Counted from the first letter of the stretch, positions 35,209 to 45,260 are shown. The stretch: 64,000 nucleotides of DNA from Flavobacterium sp. YJ01 (GCF_029320955.1 NZ_CP119757.1:4960001-5024000); one strand, 5' to 3'. The notes: generated from the letters alone by a model not told the origin. Program-made: numbers and translations.

Positions 35209-37989
35209 ATGAAGAATTTCAAAAACATATTATTAGGACTTAGCTTTTTAATCACGTTCATTTCAAATGGACAAATTCTGCCTGTACGCCTAACAACAGA
35301 AATGGCCGAAAATCCATTAGCAGTAGTTCAGAATCAGCCGAGATTAAGCTGGCAGTTGGTTTCAAAAGAATCTGATGCATCACAAGTCGCTTATTTGATT
35401 TTAGTGGCTTCTTCGGAAGAAAAACTAAAAATGGATGATGGGGATATTTGGAACAGCGGAAGAGTGAATACCGATAAAAATCTCCATATTGTTTACAACG
35501 GAAATCCATTAAAAAATGAAACCAAATATTTCTGGAAAGTAAAAGTTTGGAATCAATCAGGAAAAGTTTCAAAATGGAGCAAAACGGCTTCTTTTAGAAC
35601 CGCTTCGTTAGAATCAGATTTAAATCCTACTTGGATTGGAGCGATTACAAAATCTGACAGCCATTTACCAGAAGGTAGAACTTATCATACGGCAACTTTC
35701 AACAGAGAAAAAAAGAATTCTTTTATCAATGCTTCCGATTCTTTGGCAAGAAGAAGTATAATGCTTCGTAAACCTTTCGAAGTAAAAAAAGAAATCAAAG
35801 AAGCTGTAGTTTATATTTCAGGTTTAGGACATTATGAACTGACAATCAACGGAAAAAAAGTGGGTAACAGCCAATTTGCGCCTTTGTGGACAGATTACGA
35901 CAAAACGGTTAATTACAATGTTTACGAATTAAGCGCAAAAGAATTTCAAAAAGGCGATAACGTAATTGGTGTTTCGTTAGGCAACGGAATGTACAATACA
36001 TTGGCTGAAAGATATACGAAATTCTTCGTGAGTTTTGGTCCGCCGACTTTATTCTTCAAAATGAAAATCAAGTATAATGACGGTTCAGAAGAAATTATAA
36101 AGTCAGATGGATCTTGGAAATACAGTAAAAGTCCGATTATCTATAACAGTATTTTTGGAGGAGAAGATTACAATGCTAACTTAGAACAAAGAGGTTGGAA
36201 CAGAAAAGGTTTCAAAGATAGAGATTGGAAAAAAGTAGTCATTCAGGAAGCGCCAAAAGGTGTTTTAAGACCACAGACAGCACCGCCAGTTACGATTCAG
36301 AAACAATATGAAGTTAAAACCGCAAAAGAACTGAAACCCAATTTCTATGTTTTTGATATGGGACAGAATCTTTCGGGATTTCCAACCATTAAAGTAAAAG
36401 GAAAAAAAGGTCAGACCATTCGTGTTTGGGTTGCTGAAGGATTAAATGAAGAAGGCACAATTGCGCAGGGAAGATCTGGAAAACCTTATTATTACGATTA
36501 CACTTTAAAAGGCGATGGGGTTGAAGAATGGACGCCAAAATTCAGTTTCTATGGTTATCAATATGTTCAAATTGAAAATATAAATTATAAACAAGATAAA
36601 AATGCAGCTCTTCCAACTTTGGTTGATTTAAAATCGAATTTCATTTACAATTCAGCAGGAGAAGCAGGAAGTTTTTCATGTTCAAATGAGATTTTCAATA
36701 AAACACACGAGCTGATTAACAACTCAATAAAAAGTAATTTTCAAAGTGTTTTTACCGATTGTCCGCAACGTGAAAAGTTAGGGTGGTTGGAAGAAATTCA
36801 ATTGAATGGTCCAGGTTTAATGTTCAATTATAACCTTCAGAATTTCATTCCTGCAACAATGCAGAATATTTCTGATTCACAACGCGATAATGGCTTAATT
36901 CCGACCATTGTTCCTGAATATGTAATTTTTGGAGGTGATTTTACCGATTCTCCAGAATGGGGCGTTACAGGCGTAATTCTGCCTTGGATGTATTATGAAT
37001 ATTATGGCGACGCTTCATTGTTGGAGAAATATTTTCCTGTAATGAAAAATTACGTCGATTATTTAGGAACAAAAGCAACAAACCATATCGTTTCTCACGG
37101 ATTGGGCGATTGGTACGATTATGGAACGCATCCAGCAGGATATTCTAAAAATAGTCCGATTGCACTTTCTGCTACTTCTCATTACTATTATGGTGCTTAT
37201 TTAGTAGCGAAAGCTTCAAAATTATTAGGCAAAACAGAAGATTTCGAGAAATACAATACACTGGCTTCTGAGATTAAAACGGCTTTTAACAAAGAATTTT
37301 TTAACGAAGAAACCAAACAATACGGAACAAATAGTCAGTTTAGCAATGCAGTTCCAGTTTTTATGGATATCGTAGAACCGCAGTACAAAGAGGCAGTAAT
37401 GCAAAATCTCTTGGCTGATATCAAAGAAAAAGGAGATCGATTAACAACGGGCGATGTTGGAAATCGTTATTTGTTTCAAGCTTTGGCACAAAACGGTGAA
37501 AATGAAACCATGTACAAAATGCACAATCATTACGATGCGCCTGGTTATGGTTTTCAGATTAAATTTGGCTTAACCACTTTAACCGAACAATGGGATCCAA
37601 GAAAAGGAAATTCATGGAATCACTTTATGTTAGGGCAAATTGAAGAGTGGTTTTACCAAAGTTTAGCAGGAATCAAATCGGATTCTGAAAAACCAGGTTT
37701 CAAACATTTTTTCATTCAGCCAGAAGTGGTTGGCGACATGACTTTCGCGAAAGCGCATTATCAGTCGGTTTATGGAAAAATTGCTTCTTCATGGGAAAAG
37801 AAAGATGGCAAATTTATTCTGACGGTTCAGATTCCTGTAAATACAACAGCGACAATAAAATTACCAGTTACTAAAAATTCAGAAATAAAAATTGATAGTA
37901 AAAAGGTTAGAGCAGGTTTTGATGAAAAAGCTCAAAAACAAGTTTTGGAATTAGGATCGGGAATTTATACAATTGAATGCACAATATAA
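35209..37989 (+). CDS. GH78 alpha-L-rhamnosidase (copy 1)
   Basis: A 926-residue exported protein (signal ends FISNGQ). Domain order is typical of GH78: FN3-like module with PRLSWQLVSK, a beta-sandwich with the ASGLGHYEL-type sugar-binding motif read here as ISGLGHYELTINGKKVG, then the (alpha/alpha)6 barrel. In the barrel, TDCPQREKLGWLEE has Asp517 in the position of the catalytic region. TLTEQWDPRKGNSWNHFMLG lies near the end, followed by a C-terminal beta-sandwich. It hydrolyses terminal alpha-L-rhamnose. A second, divergent GH78 lies at 45300, and with GH106 the locus has three rhamnosidases, pointing to a rhamnose-rich target. Confidence 0.93.
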   Translation: MKNFKNILLGLSFLITFISNGQILPVRLTTEMAENPLAVVQNQPRLSWQLVSKESDASQVAYLILVASSEEKLKMDDGDIWNSGRVNTDKNLHIVYNGNPLKNETKYFWKVKVWNQSGKVSKWSKTASFRTASLESDLNPTWIGAITKSDSHLPEGRTYHTATFNREKKNSFINASDSLARRSIMLRKPFEVKKEIKEAVVYISGLGHYELTINGKKVGNSQFAPLWTDYDKTVNYNVYELSAKEFQKGDNVIGVSLGNGMYNTLAERYTKFFVSFGPPTLFFKMKIKYNDGSEEIIKSDGSWKYSKSPIIYNSIFGGEDYNANLEQRGWNRKGFKDRDWKKVVIQEAPKGVLRPQTAPPVTIQKQYEVKTAKELKPNFYVFDMGQNLSGFPTIKVKGKKGQTIRVWVAEGLNEEGTIAQGRSGKPYYYDYTLKGDGVEEWTPKFSFYGYQYVQIENINYKQDKNAALPTLVDLKSNFIYNSAGEAGSFSCSNEIFNKTHELINNSIKSNFQSVFTDCPQREKLGWLEEIQLNGPGLMFNYNLQNFIPATMQNISDSQRDNGLIPTIVPEYVIFGGDFTDSPEWGVTGVILPWMYYEYYGDASLLEKYFPVMKNYVDYLGTKATNHIVSHGLGDWYDYGTHPAGYSKNSPIALSATSHYYYGAYLVAKASKLLGKTEDFEKYNTLASEIKTAFNKEFFNEETKQYGTNSQFSNAVPVFMDIVEPQYKEAVMQNLLADIKEKGDRLTTGDVGNRYLFQALAQNGENETMYKMHNHYDAPGYGFQIKFGLTTLTEQWDPRKGNSWNHFMLGQIEEWFYQSLAGIKSDSEKPGFKHFFIQPEVVGDMTFAKAHYQSVYGKIASSWEKKDGKFILTVQIPVNTTATIKLPVTKNSEIKIDSKKVRAGFDEKAQKQVLELGSGIYTIECTI

Positions 37990-37990
37990 T

Positions 37991-38116
37991 GGAACGCTGA
38001 TGAAACGGATTTACTTCGTAAAGACGCGGATAAAAACGGATTTTTTTAGATTATTAAGTAAAAAAATCCGTTTAAATCAGCGTTTTCGCGATAGCGAATC
38101 CGCTTCATTAGCGTAC
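37991..38116. repeat. Intergenic palindrome, GAACGCTGAT/AAATCCG family (second copy)
   Basis: GGAACGCTGATGAAACGGATT pairs with AATCCGCTTCATTAGCGTACC imperfectly. An inner AAACGGATTTTTTT / AAAAAAATCCGTTT pair centres the element. The inner tips carry CTTCGTAAAGACG on one side and TCGCGATAGCGA on the other. Confidence 0.75.
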
Positions 38117-38136
38117 CAACACACAACAATATTAAA

Positions 38137-39555
38137 ATGAAAAAAATAAAATACATCTTCTTAGTTTCCATTTTTGCCTTGACATTTGCCAATGCGCAAA
38201 GCACATCTGATACCAATTTTAGAAAACCGGTCTCAGAAACTTTAAAAAAAATCGAAACTATTTTTAACGTCACAATCAACGATGATAGAGGTTTATTAAA
38301 AGGAAAAGAACTAGACTATGCCGATTGGAGAATTGAACCTGGAAATTTAGCACTTTCGCTAACTAATATTCTTGCACCGTTTGAATTGATGTATTTCAAA
38401 CAGCCTGATGGAACCTATATTATTCGTAAATATGAAAACCATAAAGTTTCAGTTGATAAAGGAAAAGAACGATTATTTTATCTAGAAAGCCTTTATTCAA
38501 CTAAAGAACAATGGGAAAAACGTAAAGCAGAGTTAAAAACTTGTATGATTGCATCTTTTGGTTTGGATAAAGCGCCGCCGATGCCTAAATCGAAACCGAT
38601 TTTAACACCAAAAAGAATTTATAAAGATTACAGCGTAGAAAATATTGCATTGGAAATTCTGCCAGGCGTTTATGCAACTGGTTCGATTTACAAACCGTAT
38701 CCGTTAAATAAAAAAGCAGCGGTTATCATAACTCCTGACGGGCATTTTGGAGATGGAAGATATAGAAAAGACGAGCAATACAGATGTGCGATGATGGCTA
38801 AAATGGGCGCAATTGTGGTAGGTTACGATTTATTTGCTTGGGGAGAATCGTTATTGCAATTTCCAGAAGAAACACATAGAAATAGTATTGCATCGACCGT
38901 TCAATTGCTGACAGGAATTCGTTTATTGGATTATTTAGCAACTGTAAAAAATGCGGATATGTCCAGAGTTGGCGTTACAGGTGGTTCTGGTGGAGGTTCA
39001 CACACGATGTTTTTAGCAGCAATTGATGACAGAGTGAAAGTTTCAGCTCCAGTTGTAATGGTTTCGTCTCATTTCTCAGGCGGTTGTCCATGCGAAAGCG
39101 GGCGCGGTATTCACTTATGCGGAAACGGAACAAACAATGCTGAAATCTCAGCAATGATGGCTCCAAAACCACAAATGATTGTTTCTGATGGAAAAGACTG
39201 GACTTTGGCAGTTCCTGAATTGGAATTTCCTTTTATCCAAAGAACCTATGAATTATACGGAAAGAAAGATTTAGTTGAAAATGCCCATTTTGCAAAAGAA
39301 GGTCATGATTTTGGAATCTCGAAACGTATGGCTTTGTATCCGTTTATGGCGAAATATTTAAATCTTGATTTGAATAAAATAAAGAATGAAAAAGGCGAAA
39401 TCGACGAATCGACTTGCGTGATTGAACCTTATGAGAAATTATATGTTTTTGGAAACAAAGCTGAAAATCTGCCAAAGAACGCACTGAAAGACATCAACAA
39501 ATTATATGAAATGTTCGGAGAAAAAAATCTGAAAGTTTACGAAGTTAAGAAGTAA
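38137..39555 (+). CDS. Alpha/beta-hydrolase esterase with an STN-like N-terminal domain
   Basis: A 472-residue exported protein (signal ends FANAQS). Residues about 33-98 (LKKIETIFNVTINDDRGLLK ... LSLTNILAPFELMYFKQPDG ... YIIRK) have the pattern of an STN/secretin-type beta-alpha domain, as at the N-terminus of FecA-type receptors or in DUF4974 of FecR proteins. Residues about 150-440 are an alpha/beta hydrolase: GVTGGSGGGSHT gives Ser284, EGHDFG gives His390, and IVSDGKDW an Asp351 candidate. PCESGRGIHLCGNG has paired Cys. The fold class is that of acetyl-xylan-esterase-like enzymes. It is flanked by GH78 and GH95, so deacetylation of a rhamnose or fucose/galactose-bearing side chain is the inference. 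The STN-like part is unusual for an esterase. Confidence 0.72.
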   Translation: MKKIKYIFLVSIFALTFANAQSTSDTNFRKPVSETLKKIETIFNVTINDDRGLLKGKELDYADWRIEPGNLALSLTNILAPFELMYFKQPDGTYIIRKYENHKVSVDKGKERLFYLESLYSTKEQWEKRKAELKTCMIASFGLDKAPPMPKSKPILTPKRIYKDYSVENIALEILPGVYATGSIYKPYPLNKKAAVIITPDGHFGDGRYRKDEQYRCAMMAKMGAIVVGYDLFAWGESLLQFPEETHRNSIASTVQLLTGIRLLDYLATVKNADMSRVGVTGGSGGGSHTMFLAAIDDRVKVSAPVVMVSSHFSGGCPCESGRGIHLCGNGTNNAEISAMMAPKPQMIVSDGKDWTLAVPELEFPFIQRTYELYGKKDLVENAHFAKEGHDFGISKRMALYPFMAKYLNLDLNKIKNEKGEIDESTCVIEPYEKLYVFGNKAENLPKNALKDINKLYEMFGEKNLKVYEVKK

Positions 39556-39561
39556 AAAAGG

Positions 39562-39717
39562 TTGCCACTAATTTCACGAATTTGCACGAATTGTTTTTGC
39601 CACAGATTAAAGGATTATTTGGATTTCTTTTTTAATTAAATAATCTGTGTAAATCATTTTAATCTGTGGCAAAAAATTATAAAAGAAATTAGTGCAAATT
39701 CGTGTAATTCGTGGCAA
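39562..39717. repeat. Two-level nested palindrome before GH95
   Basis: The outer arms contain CACGAATTTGCAC on the left and GTGCAAATTCGTG on the right, bounded by TTGCCAC and GTGGCAA. Inside sits a complete GCCACAGATT ... AATCTGTGGC element (39599-39670). The right outer arm contains an ATG in frame with GH95 that is not a credible start. Confidence 0.88.
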
Positions 39718-39731
39718 GAAAAAAATATACT

Positions 39732-42182
39732 ATGAAGTTAAAAAGTAAAATAACGGCTATTTGTTTTGGAATTTTTTCCTTAACAGCAACAGCTCAAAAC
39801 GACCTAAAATTATGGTACGATAAACCTGCATCTATTTGGAACGAAGCTCTGCCTTTGGGTAACGGACGTTTGGGGGCAATGGTTTTTGGTGATCCAGCAG
39901 TAGAACGTTTGCAGTTGAACGAAGAAACGATTTGGGCAGGTTCTCCGAACAGCAATGCACATAATAAATCTATAAAAGCACTTCCAATTGTTCGTCAGTT
40001 AATTTTTGATGGAAAATTTGATGAAGCGCAGGATTTGGCTACTCAAGATATCATGTCACAAACGAATGACGGAATGCCATATCAGACTTTTGGAAGCGTT
40101 TACATTTCATTCGCAGGCCATCAAAAATATACCGATTATTATCGTGATATAGATATCAGCAACGCTACAGCGAAAGTAAAATACAAAGTAAATGGTATTG
40201 AATTTACGAGAGAAATTTTAACCGCATTTTCAGATCAAGTTATTGTAGTGAAACTTTCGGCAAGTCAACCAGGGCAGATTACTTGTAATGTTTTCATGAA
40301 CAGTCCGATTGATAAGACAGTTGCATCCACAGAAGGAAATCAGATTATACTTTCGGGAGTTGGAACTAACTTTGAAGGTGTAAAAGGAAAAGTTAAGTTT
40401 CAAGGCCGATTAACAGCTAAGAATAAAGGTGGTGAAATCGATACCAGCAACGGCGTTTTAAGCATCAACAAAGCCGATGAAGTAACTTTGTATATTTCGA
40501 TTGCTACGAACTTTAAAAACTATCAGGATATTTCTGGCGATGAAATTGCGAAAAGCAAAGACTATTTAACGAAAGCAGAAACCAAAGATTTTGAAACCAT
40601 AAAGAAAGCGCACGTTGATTATTACCAAAAATTCTTCAACAGAGTTGCTTTAGATTTAGGTTCAAATGATTTGATTAAGAAACCAACAAACGAAAGAATC
40701 AGGGATTTCTCTAAACAGTTTGATCCGCAATTGGCGAGTTTGTATTTCCAGTTTGGACGTTATCTTTTAATTTCAAGTTCACAGCCAGGCGGACAGCCAG
40801 CTAATCTACAAGGAATATGGAACGATATGGTAACACCGCCTTGGGACAGTAAATACACCACAAACATCAATGCCGAAATGAATTATTGGCCGGCACAAGT
40901 AACCAATTTGCAGGAAATGCACGAACCTTTTGTACAAATGGCAAAAGAGTTGGCTGTAACTGGTGCAGAAACAGCAAAAACAATGTACAATGCTAGCGGT
41001 TGGGTTTTACATCACAACACCGATATTTGGCGTGTAACTGCTCCAGTAGATTCAGCTGCTTCGGGAATGTGGCCTACAGGTGGTGCTTGGGTTTGTCAGG
41101 ATTTATGGGAAAGATATTTATATACAGGCGATAAAAAATATTTAGCAGAAATTTACCCAATCATGAAAGGTGCTGCTGATTTCTTTTTGGATTTCATGGT
41201 GATAGATCCAAACACAAAATATTTAGTTGTTGTTCCTTCGAGTTCTCCTGAAAACACACACGCAGGCGGAACAGGAAAAGCTACGATTGCATCAGGAACT
41301 ACAATGGATAATCAGTTGGTTTTTGATTTGTTTACGCATGTTATGGAAGCTTCGGCTTTGGTTTCTCCTGATTTAGCTTATGTGAAAAAAATAAGTGATG
41401 CTTTGGCAAAAATGCCTCCAATGAAAGTGGGGAAACACAATCAGTTGCAGGAATGGCAAGACGATTGGGACAATCCAAAAGACAATCACAGACACGTTTC
41501 GCATTTGTACGGATTGTATCCAAGTAATCAGATTTCACCAATTAAGACGCCTGAATTATTTGAAGCTGCTAAACAATCTTTAATTTACAGAACAGACGAA
41601 TCTACAGGCTGGTCAATGGGTTGGAAAGTGAATTTATGGGCGAGATTATTAGACGGAAATCATGCTTATAAATTGATTCAAGATCAATTGCATTTGGTAA
41701 CAGCGGATCAAAGAAAAGGAGGCGGAACATATCCGAATATGTTAGATGCGCATCAGCCTTTTCAAATTGACGGAAATTTTGGATGTACAGCCGGTTTCGC
41801 CGAAATGTTAATGCAGAGTCAGGAAGATGCGATTCATTTATTGCCTGCTTTACCAACTGTCTGGAAAGATGGAAGCATAAAAGGTTTGGTTGCAAGAGGC
41901 GGATTTGTAATTGATATGACGTGGAAAAATAATAAAGTTTCGGAGTTGAAAATTTATTCGAAAATTGGAGGAAACTGTAGATTAAAAGTAGAAAATACGT
42001 TGAAAGGTTCTTCGCTTAAAAAAGCAAAAGGAAAAAATCTGAATCCGTTGTTTTACGATGTAGAAGTGAAGAAACCGATTATTTCTAAAGAAGCAAAATT
42101 GCCTAAAGTACAATTGCCAACTTACAATATTTACGATTTGAATATGAAAGCAGGGCAGACTTATACTTTTACGGGGAATTAA
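39732..42182 (+). CDS. GH95-family alpha-L-fucosidase/alpha-L-galactosidase
   Basis: The start is set at 39732, where [22 protein letters not shown] is a full signal peptide. An ATG seven codons earlier lies in a palindrome arm. The N-terminal beta domain has [20 protein letters not shown] and [13 protein letters not shown]. The (alpha/alpha)6 barrel keeps the catalytic landmarks of the family: [11 protein letters not shown] (Asn378, Asn380), VVPSSSPEN (Glu507) and QIDGNFG (Asp680), corresponding to the Asn/Asn/Glu/Asp set of bifidobacterial AfcA. 816 residues is normal. GH95 members cut alpha-1,2-L-fucose or, in RG-II loci, alpha-L-galactose. Given GH140 and three rhamnosidases nearby, L-galactose or fucose on RG-II or RG-I side chains is plausible. 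Confidence 0.93.
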   Translation: MKLKSKITAICFGIFSLTATAQNDLKLWYDKPASIWNEALPLGNGRLGAMVFGDPAVERLQLNEETIWAGSPNSNAHNKSIKALPIVRQLIFDGKFDEAQDLATQDIMSQTNDGMPYQTFGSVYISFAGHQKYTDYYRDIDISNATAKVKYKVNGIEFTREILTAFSDQVIVVKLSASQPGQITCNVFMNSPIDKTVASTEGNQIILSGVGTNFEGVKGKVKFQGRLTAKNKGGEIDTSNGVLSINKADEVTLYISIATNFKNYQDISGDEIAKSKDYLTKAETKDFETIKKAHVDYYQKFFNRVALDLGSNDLIKKPTNERIRDFSKQFDPQLASLYFQFGRYLLISSSQPGGQPANLQGIWNDMVTPPWDSKYTTNINAEMNYWPAQVTNLQEMHEPFVQMAKELAVTGAETAKTMYNASGWVLHHNTDIWRVTAPVDSAASGMWPTGGAWVCQDLWERYLYTGDKKYLAEIYPIMKGAADFFLDFMVIDPNTKYLVVVPSSSPENTHAGGTGKATIASGTTMDNQLVFDLFTHVMEASALVSPDLAYVKKISDALAKMPPMKVGKHNQLQEWQDDWDNPKDNHRHVSHLYGLYPSNQISPIKTPELFEAAKQSLIYRTDESTGWSMGWKVNLWARLLDGNHAYKLIQDQLHLVTADQRKGGGTYPNMLDAHQPFQIDGNFGCTAGFAEMLMQSQEDAIHLLPALPTVWKDGSIKGLVARGGFVIDMTWKNNKVSELKIYSKIGGNCRLKVENTLKGSSLKKAKGKNLNPLFYDVEVKKPIISKEAKLPKVQLPTYNIYDLNMKAGQTYTFTGN

Positions 42183-42194
42183 TTAATTTCATAT

Positions 42195-42221
42195 CCTAAT
42201 AGGTTTTAAAAACCTGTTAGG
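42195..42221. repeat. 27-base hairpin, AGGTTTTAAAAACCT core
   Basis: CCTAATAGG pairs with CCTGTTAGG (one wobble) around TTTTAAAAA. It belongs to the same short-hairpin family as 30239-30271 and lies 12 bases after the GH95 stop. Confidence 0.85.
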
Positions 42222-42243
42222 TGTTTATAGTTTTACGCACAGT

Positions 42244-42347
42244 TTGTCATTTCGACGAAGGAGAAATCTTCGTTAGAAGCTCGACAAAGATTGGTGACTT
42301 GCTTTGCGGAGTTACTTGCGAAGATTTCTCCTTCGTCGAAATGACAA
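42244..42347. repeat. Intergenic palindrome, TTGTCATTTCGACG family
   Basis: The arms carry GACGAAGGAG on the left and CTCCTTCGTC on the right, 104 bases end to end. About 29 bases at each end pair perfectly. The next gene starts 31 bases downstream. Confidence 0.9.
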
Positions 42348-42378
42348 GATTGAGTAAAGAATAAAATAAAAACAGAAT

Positions 42379-43947
42379 ATGTTACAACATTTCAAACATA
42401 AAATAATAACACTTTCAATAGTAATCGCTTGTATAAACAGTGGTTGCAAATCGACTGTGGAACATTCACGAAAAGGAAAATCGGCTATTTTAAAAGAAAA
42501 AAACTTCAAACATTATGTTGATTATTTCAACACGATGGAAGATGAAAACTTAAAATTTGCGATTCCGAATGACAGCGCATGGGCTTGGATGGAAAAGAAT
42601 ATTCCGTTGTTTGAATGTCCACAGCAGAATTTTGAGGAGATTTATTATTTCAGATGGTGGAGTGTTCGAAAACATATTAAAAATACACCACAAGGATTTG
42701 CAATTACCGAGTTCTTGGTTGATCGTTCATATGCCGATAAATACAATATGATTAGTTGTGCTTTGGGGCATCATATCAACGAATTCAGATGGGTTCATGA
42801 CCCGAAATACATTGAACAGGATGTGAAACTTTGGTACCGAGGAAATGATGGAAAACCAATGAACAAATTGTATAAATTCAGCAGTTGGACAGCCGATGCT
42901 TTATATAATCGTTATTTGGTGAATAAAGATGAAAAATTTTTATTGGATTTGTATCCAGACATGGTTACAGATTATGCCGTTTGGGAAAAAGATCGTCAGA
43001 GAAAAGATGGTTTGTTTTGGCAGCATGATGTGAAAGATGGAATGGAAGAATCCTTAAGTGGCGGACGAAAAGTACAAAATGCTAGACCAACAATTAACAG
43101 TTATATGTATGGAAATGCTATAGCAATTTCTAAAATGGCTGAATTGAAAGGCGATAAGGAAACAGAAAACAAATTCAAAGCGAAAGCTGACGTTTTACAA
43201 CAATTAGTCGAAACCAAATTATGGAATTCTAAAAGTGAGTTCTTTGAAACTTTAACAGAAAAAGATACTTTAGCACAAGTTAGAGAAGCAATCGGATTTA
43301 TTCCATGGTATTTTAATCTTCCAGAGCAAAACAAAGGATTTGAAAAAGCCTGGGAACAGATTAAGGATGAAAAAGGATTTTCGGCTCCGTTTGGTTTAAC
43401 AACGGCTGAAAGAAGAAGTCCAAGATTTAGAACACATGGAACCGGAACCTGTGAATGGGACGGTGCGATCTGGCCATTTGCAAGTTCGCAGACGCTAACG
43501 GCTTTGGCGAATGTTTTGAATAATTACAATCAGAATTTTGTAGCAAAACCTGATTATTTCAAACAGATGGAATTGTATGTTCAGTCACAATATTATAGAG
43601 GAAAACCTTATCTTGGCGAGTATTTGGATGAAACAACGGGTTATTGGTTAATGGGCGACAGAGAAAGAAGTCGCTATTATAATCATTCGACTTTTAACGA
43701 TTTAGTGATTACGGGTTTGGTTGGTTTACGCCCAAGAGCTGATGAAAAGATTGAAGTTAATCCGTTGATTCCGCAAGAAAAATGGGATTGGTTTTGTCTG
43801 GATAATGTTTTGTATCATGGTAATATTATTACGATTCTTTGGGATAAAACAGGAGAAAAATATAAAAAAGGAAAAGGTTTTAGAATCTTTAAAAACGGAA
43901 AAGAAATTGCGGTTTCTGAGAAATTGGAGAAGTTAGTTTCTGAGTAA
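42379..43947 (+). CDS. Lipoprotein (alpha/alpha)6-barrel glycoside hydrolase, MGH1/GH63-like
   Basis: A 522-residue protein with a lipoprotein signal (SIVIACINSGC, lipid Cys near residue 23). The residues after the Cys are KSTV, not the surface-export type, so a periplasm-facing anchor is likely. The barrel includes KDGLFWQHDVKDGMEESLSG, where the Asp is the usual acid candidate in GH63/GH37-clan enzymes, and CEWDGAIWPFASSQTLTALA, resembling the Y-G-P-I-W block of that clan. I recall the domain as MGH1-like glycoside hydrolase. The substrate is unknown; in this locus a short pectin-derived oligosaccharide is likely. It follows GH95 after two repeat elements. Confidence 0.65.
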   Translation: MLQHFKHKIITLSIVIACINSGCKSTVEHSRKGKSAILKEKNFKHYVDYFNTMEDENLKFAIPNDSAWAWMEKNIPLFECPQQNFEEIYYFRWWSVRKHIKNTPQGFAITEFLVDRSYADKYNMISCALGHHINEFRWVHDPKYIEQDVKLWYRGNDGKPMNKLYKFSSWTADALYNRYLVNKDEKFLLDLYPDMVTDYAVWEKDRQRKDGLFWQHDVKDGMEESLSGGRKVQNARPTINSYMYGNAIAISKMAELKGDKETENKFKAKADVLQQLVETKLWNSKSEFFETLTEKDTLAQVREAIGFIPWYFNLPEQNKGFEKAWEQIKDEKGFSAPFGLTTAERRSPRFRTHGTGTCEWDGAIWPFASSQTLTALANVLNNYNQNFVAKPDYFKQMELYVQSQYYRGKPYLGEYLDETTGYWLMGDRERSRYYNHSTFNDLVITGLVGLRPRADEKIEVNPLIPQEKWDWFCLDNVLYHGNIITILWDKTGEKYKKGKGFRIFKNGKEIAVSEKLEKLVSE

Positions 43948-43951
43948 TTTT

Positions 43952-43984
43952 AAACCCGACAGGTTTTCAAAACCTGTCGGGTTT
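43952..43984. repeat. 33-base perfect hairpin, AGGTTTTCAAAACCT core, CCCGAC stem
   Basis: AAACCCGACAGG pairs with CCTGTCGGGTTT around TTTTCAAAA. Compared with the 30239 copy, several outer-stem bases are changed on both arms together. It ends 27 bases before the next start. Confidence 0.92.
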
Positions 43985-44011
43985 GATACAGTTTCAAATA
44001 AATAATAAAAT

Positions 44012-45100
44012 TTGGAGAAAACAGTATTAAATTATTCAATCAAAGGTGGTGTATTTCATATTGTATGGAATATGGTATTTGTGGTTTTAGGCATTTACTT
44101 TTTATCACTTATAAATGTTGAAAAATTTACATTTAAATTTAGCAATTTAATATTACCAATTATTGCTGTTTTGTTTATCATCGTTTATGGGAAAAAAGCG
44201 GTAATGACTCTCTTTAATTTTCATAAAAAAATAATATTCTCACAAGAAGGATTAGAACTTAATGAGATTTTTTATGAATGGAAAGATATTGTATTTCCAA
44301 GAGTTATCGTCAAAACAGAACACACAGCAAAGTACAATTTGTCATACAAGGAGTTTTATCTCACTTTTGTTTATAAACAGAAAACGATCGAAATAAAAAT
44401 AGATGATTACGATGTATCTGAAAATGAAATTAAAGAACTTCTAAAAAAATATACTCCAAAGTTTACACCAAGCACTATGAGCGAAAATAAAATAGTTTAC
44501 CAACCTATACGTGATTTTGACCAGATCATAACTTTAGATGAATATTATGATCTTGAATATGAGGAATCTGAAGAAGCGATTAAAGACATTCAGAAATTGG
44601 CGGTAAAAGATCTAGAGGCGGTAAAGCGTTTCTTTGAAAACAATATTTATGCACAGCCTGATAAAGTTAGGTTTGTCTATTATGCATTGAGTGAGGATGA
44701 AGATCTTGATAAATGGGCAGATTTTCTTTCAGATGAATTCAGAAGGGTTTATCAAATAGGATTAGAGCAAAATAAAGTTAAGGAACTTTCTTCTGTCATT
44801 AATGAGATTATAGTCGAAACAATAGATTCTTATGGTGCGGAAAGGGTTAGAGAAATATTGCTAAAAGGTTTGGATCATAAGAATTTTGAAACTCGTTTGA
44901 ATGCTTTGGAATTTCTTCCTGATTGGATTGATGAACAGGTTTTAAAGGCTAATCCATCTATAGTATCGAAGCTGAGACAAAAGCTGAAAGATCCGGAGTG
45001 GAAAATACGCTGGGAAACAAGTAAGTTATTAGAACGGAATAAAATAGCTTTTGAGAGTTTAAGCACATTGGATAAATTAAGACGATTTATAAATCCTTAA
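44012..45100 (+). CDS. Membrane protein with soluble HEAT-like C-terminus, function unknown
   Basis: A 362-residue protein starting at TTG. An in-frame stop at 44006-44008 leaves no earlier start. Two membrane segments lie at about 12-34 (FHIVWNMVFVVLGIYFLSLI) and 45-62 (LILPIIAVLFIIVYG). About 70-150 is beta-rich, possibly PH-like (HKKIIFSQEGLELNEIFYEW). After an acidic hinge, the C-terminal 190 residues are helical with repeats such as GLDHKNFETRLNALEFLPDW and LKDPEWKIRWETSKLLE, which look like HEAT repeats. It has no CAZyme, transport or regulatory signature. It is the one non-CAZyme inserted between the MGH1-like gene and GH78, bounded by repeats on both sides. It could be a passenger gene or a membrane scaffold; I cannot tell which. 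Confidence 0.6.
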   Translation: MEKTVLNYSIKGGVFHIVWNMVFVVLGIYFLSLINVEKFTFKFSNLILPIIAVLFIIVYGKKAVMTLFNFHKKIIFSQEGLELNEIFYEWKDIVFPRVIVKTEHTAKYNLSYKEFYLTFVYKQKTIEIKIDDYDVSENEIKELLKKYTPKFTPSTMSENKIVYQPIRDFDQIITLDEYYDLEYEESEEAIKDIQKLAVKDLEAVKRFFENNIYAQPDKVRFVYYALSEDEDLDKWADFLSDEFRRVYQIGLEQNKVKELSSVINEIIVETIDSYGAERVREILLKGLDHKNFETRLNALEFLPDWIDEQVLKANPSIVSKLRQKLKDPEWKIRWETSKLLERNKIAFESLSTLDKLRRFINP

Positions 45101-45123
45101 TATTCGTAGAATTGTTCTCATTT

Positions 45124-45227
45124 TTGTCATTTCGACGTAAGGAGAAATCTTCGCAAGAAGCTCGACAAAGATTGGATTATTGTTACGGAGTTACTTGCGA
45201 AGATTTCTCCTTACGTCGAAATGACAA
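45124..45227. repeat. Intergenic palindrome, TTGTCATTTCGACG family, GTAAG variant
   Basis: 34-base perfect arms. The left carries GACGTAAGGAG and the right the exact complement CTCCTTACGTC, unlike the GACGAAGGAG/CTCCTTCGTC of other copies. Both arms carry the change. Confidence 0.92.
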
Positions 45228-45260
45228 TACTTTGTCTATAAATAGAAAACAAAAAGACCT

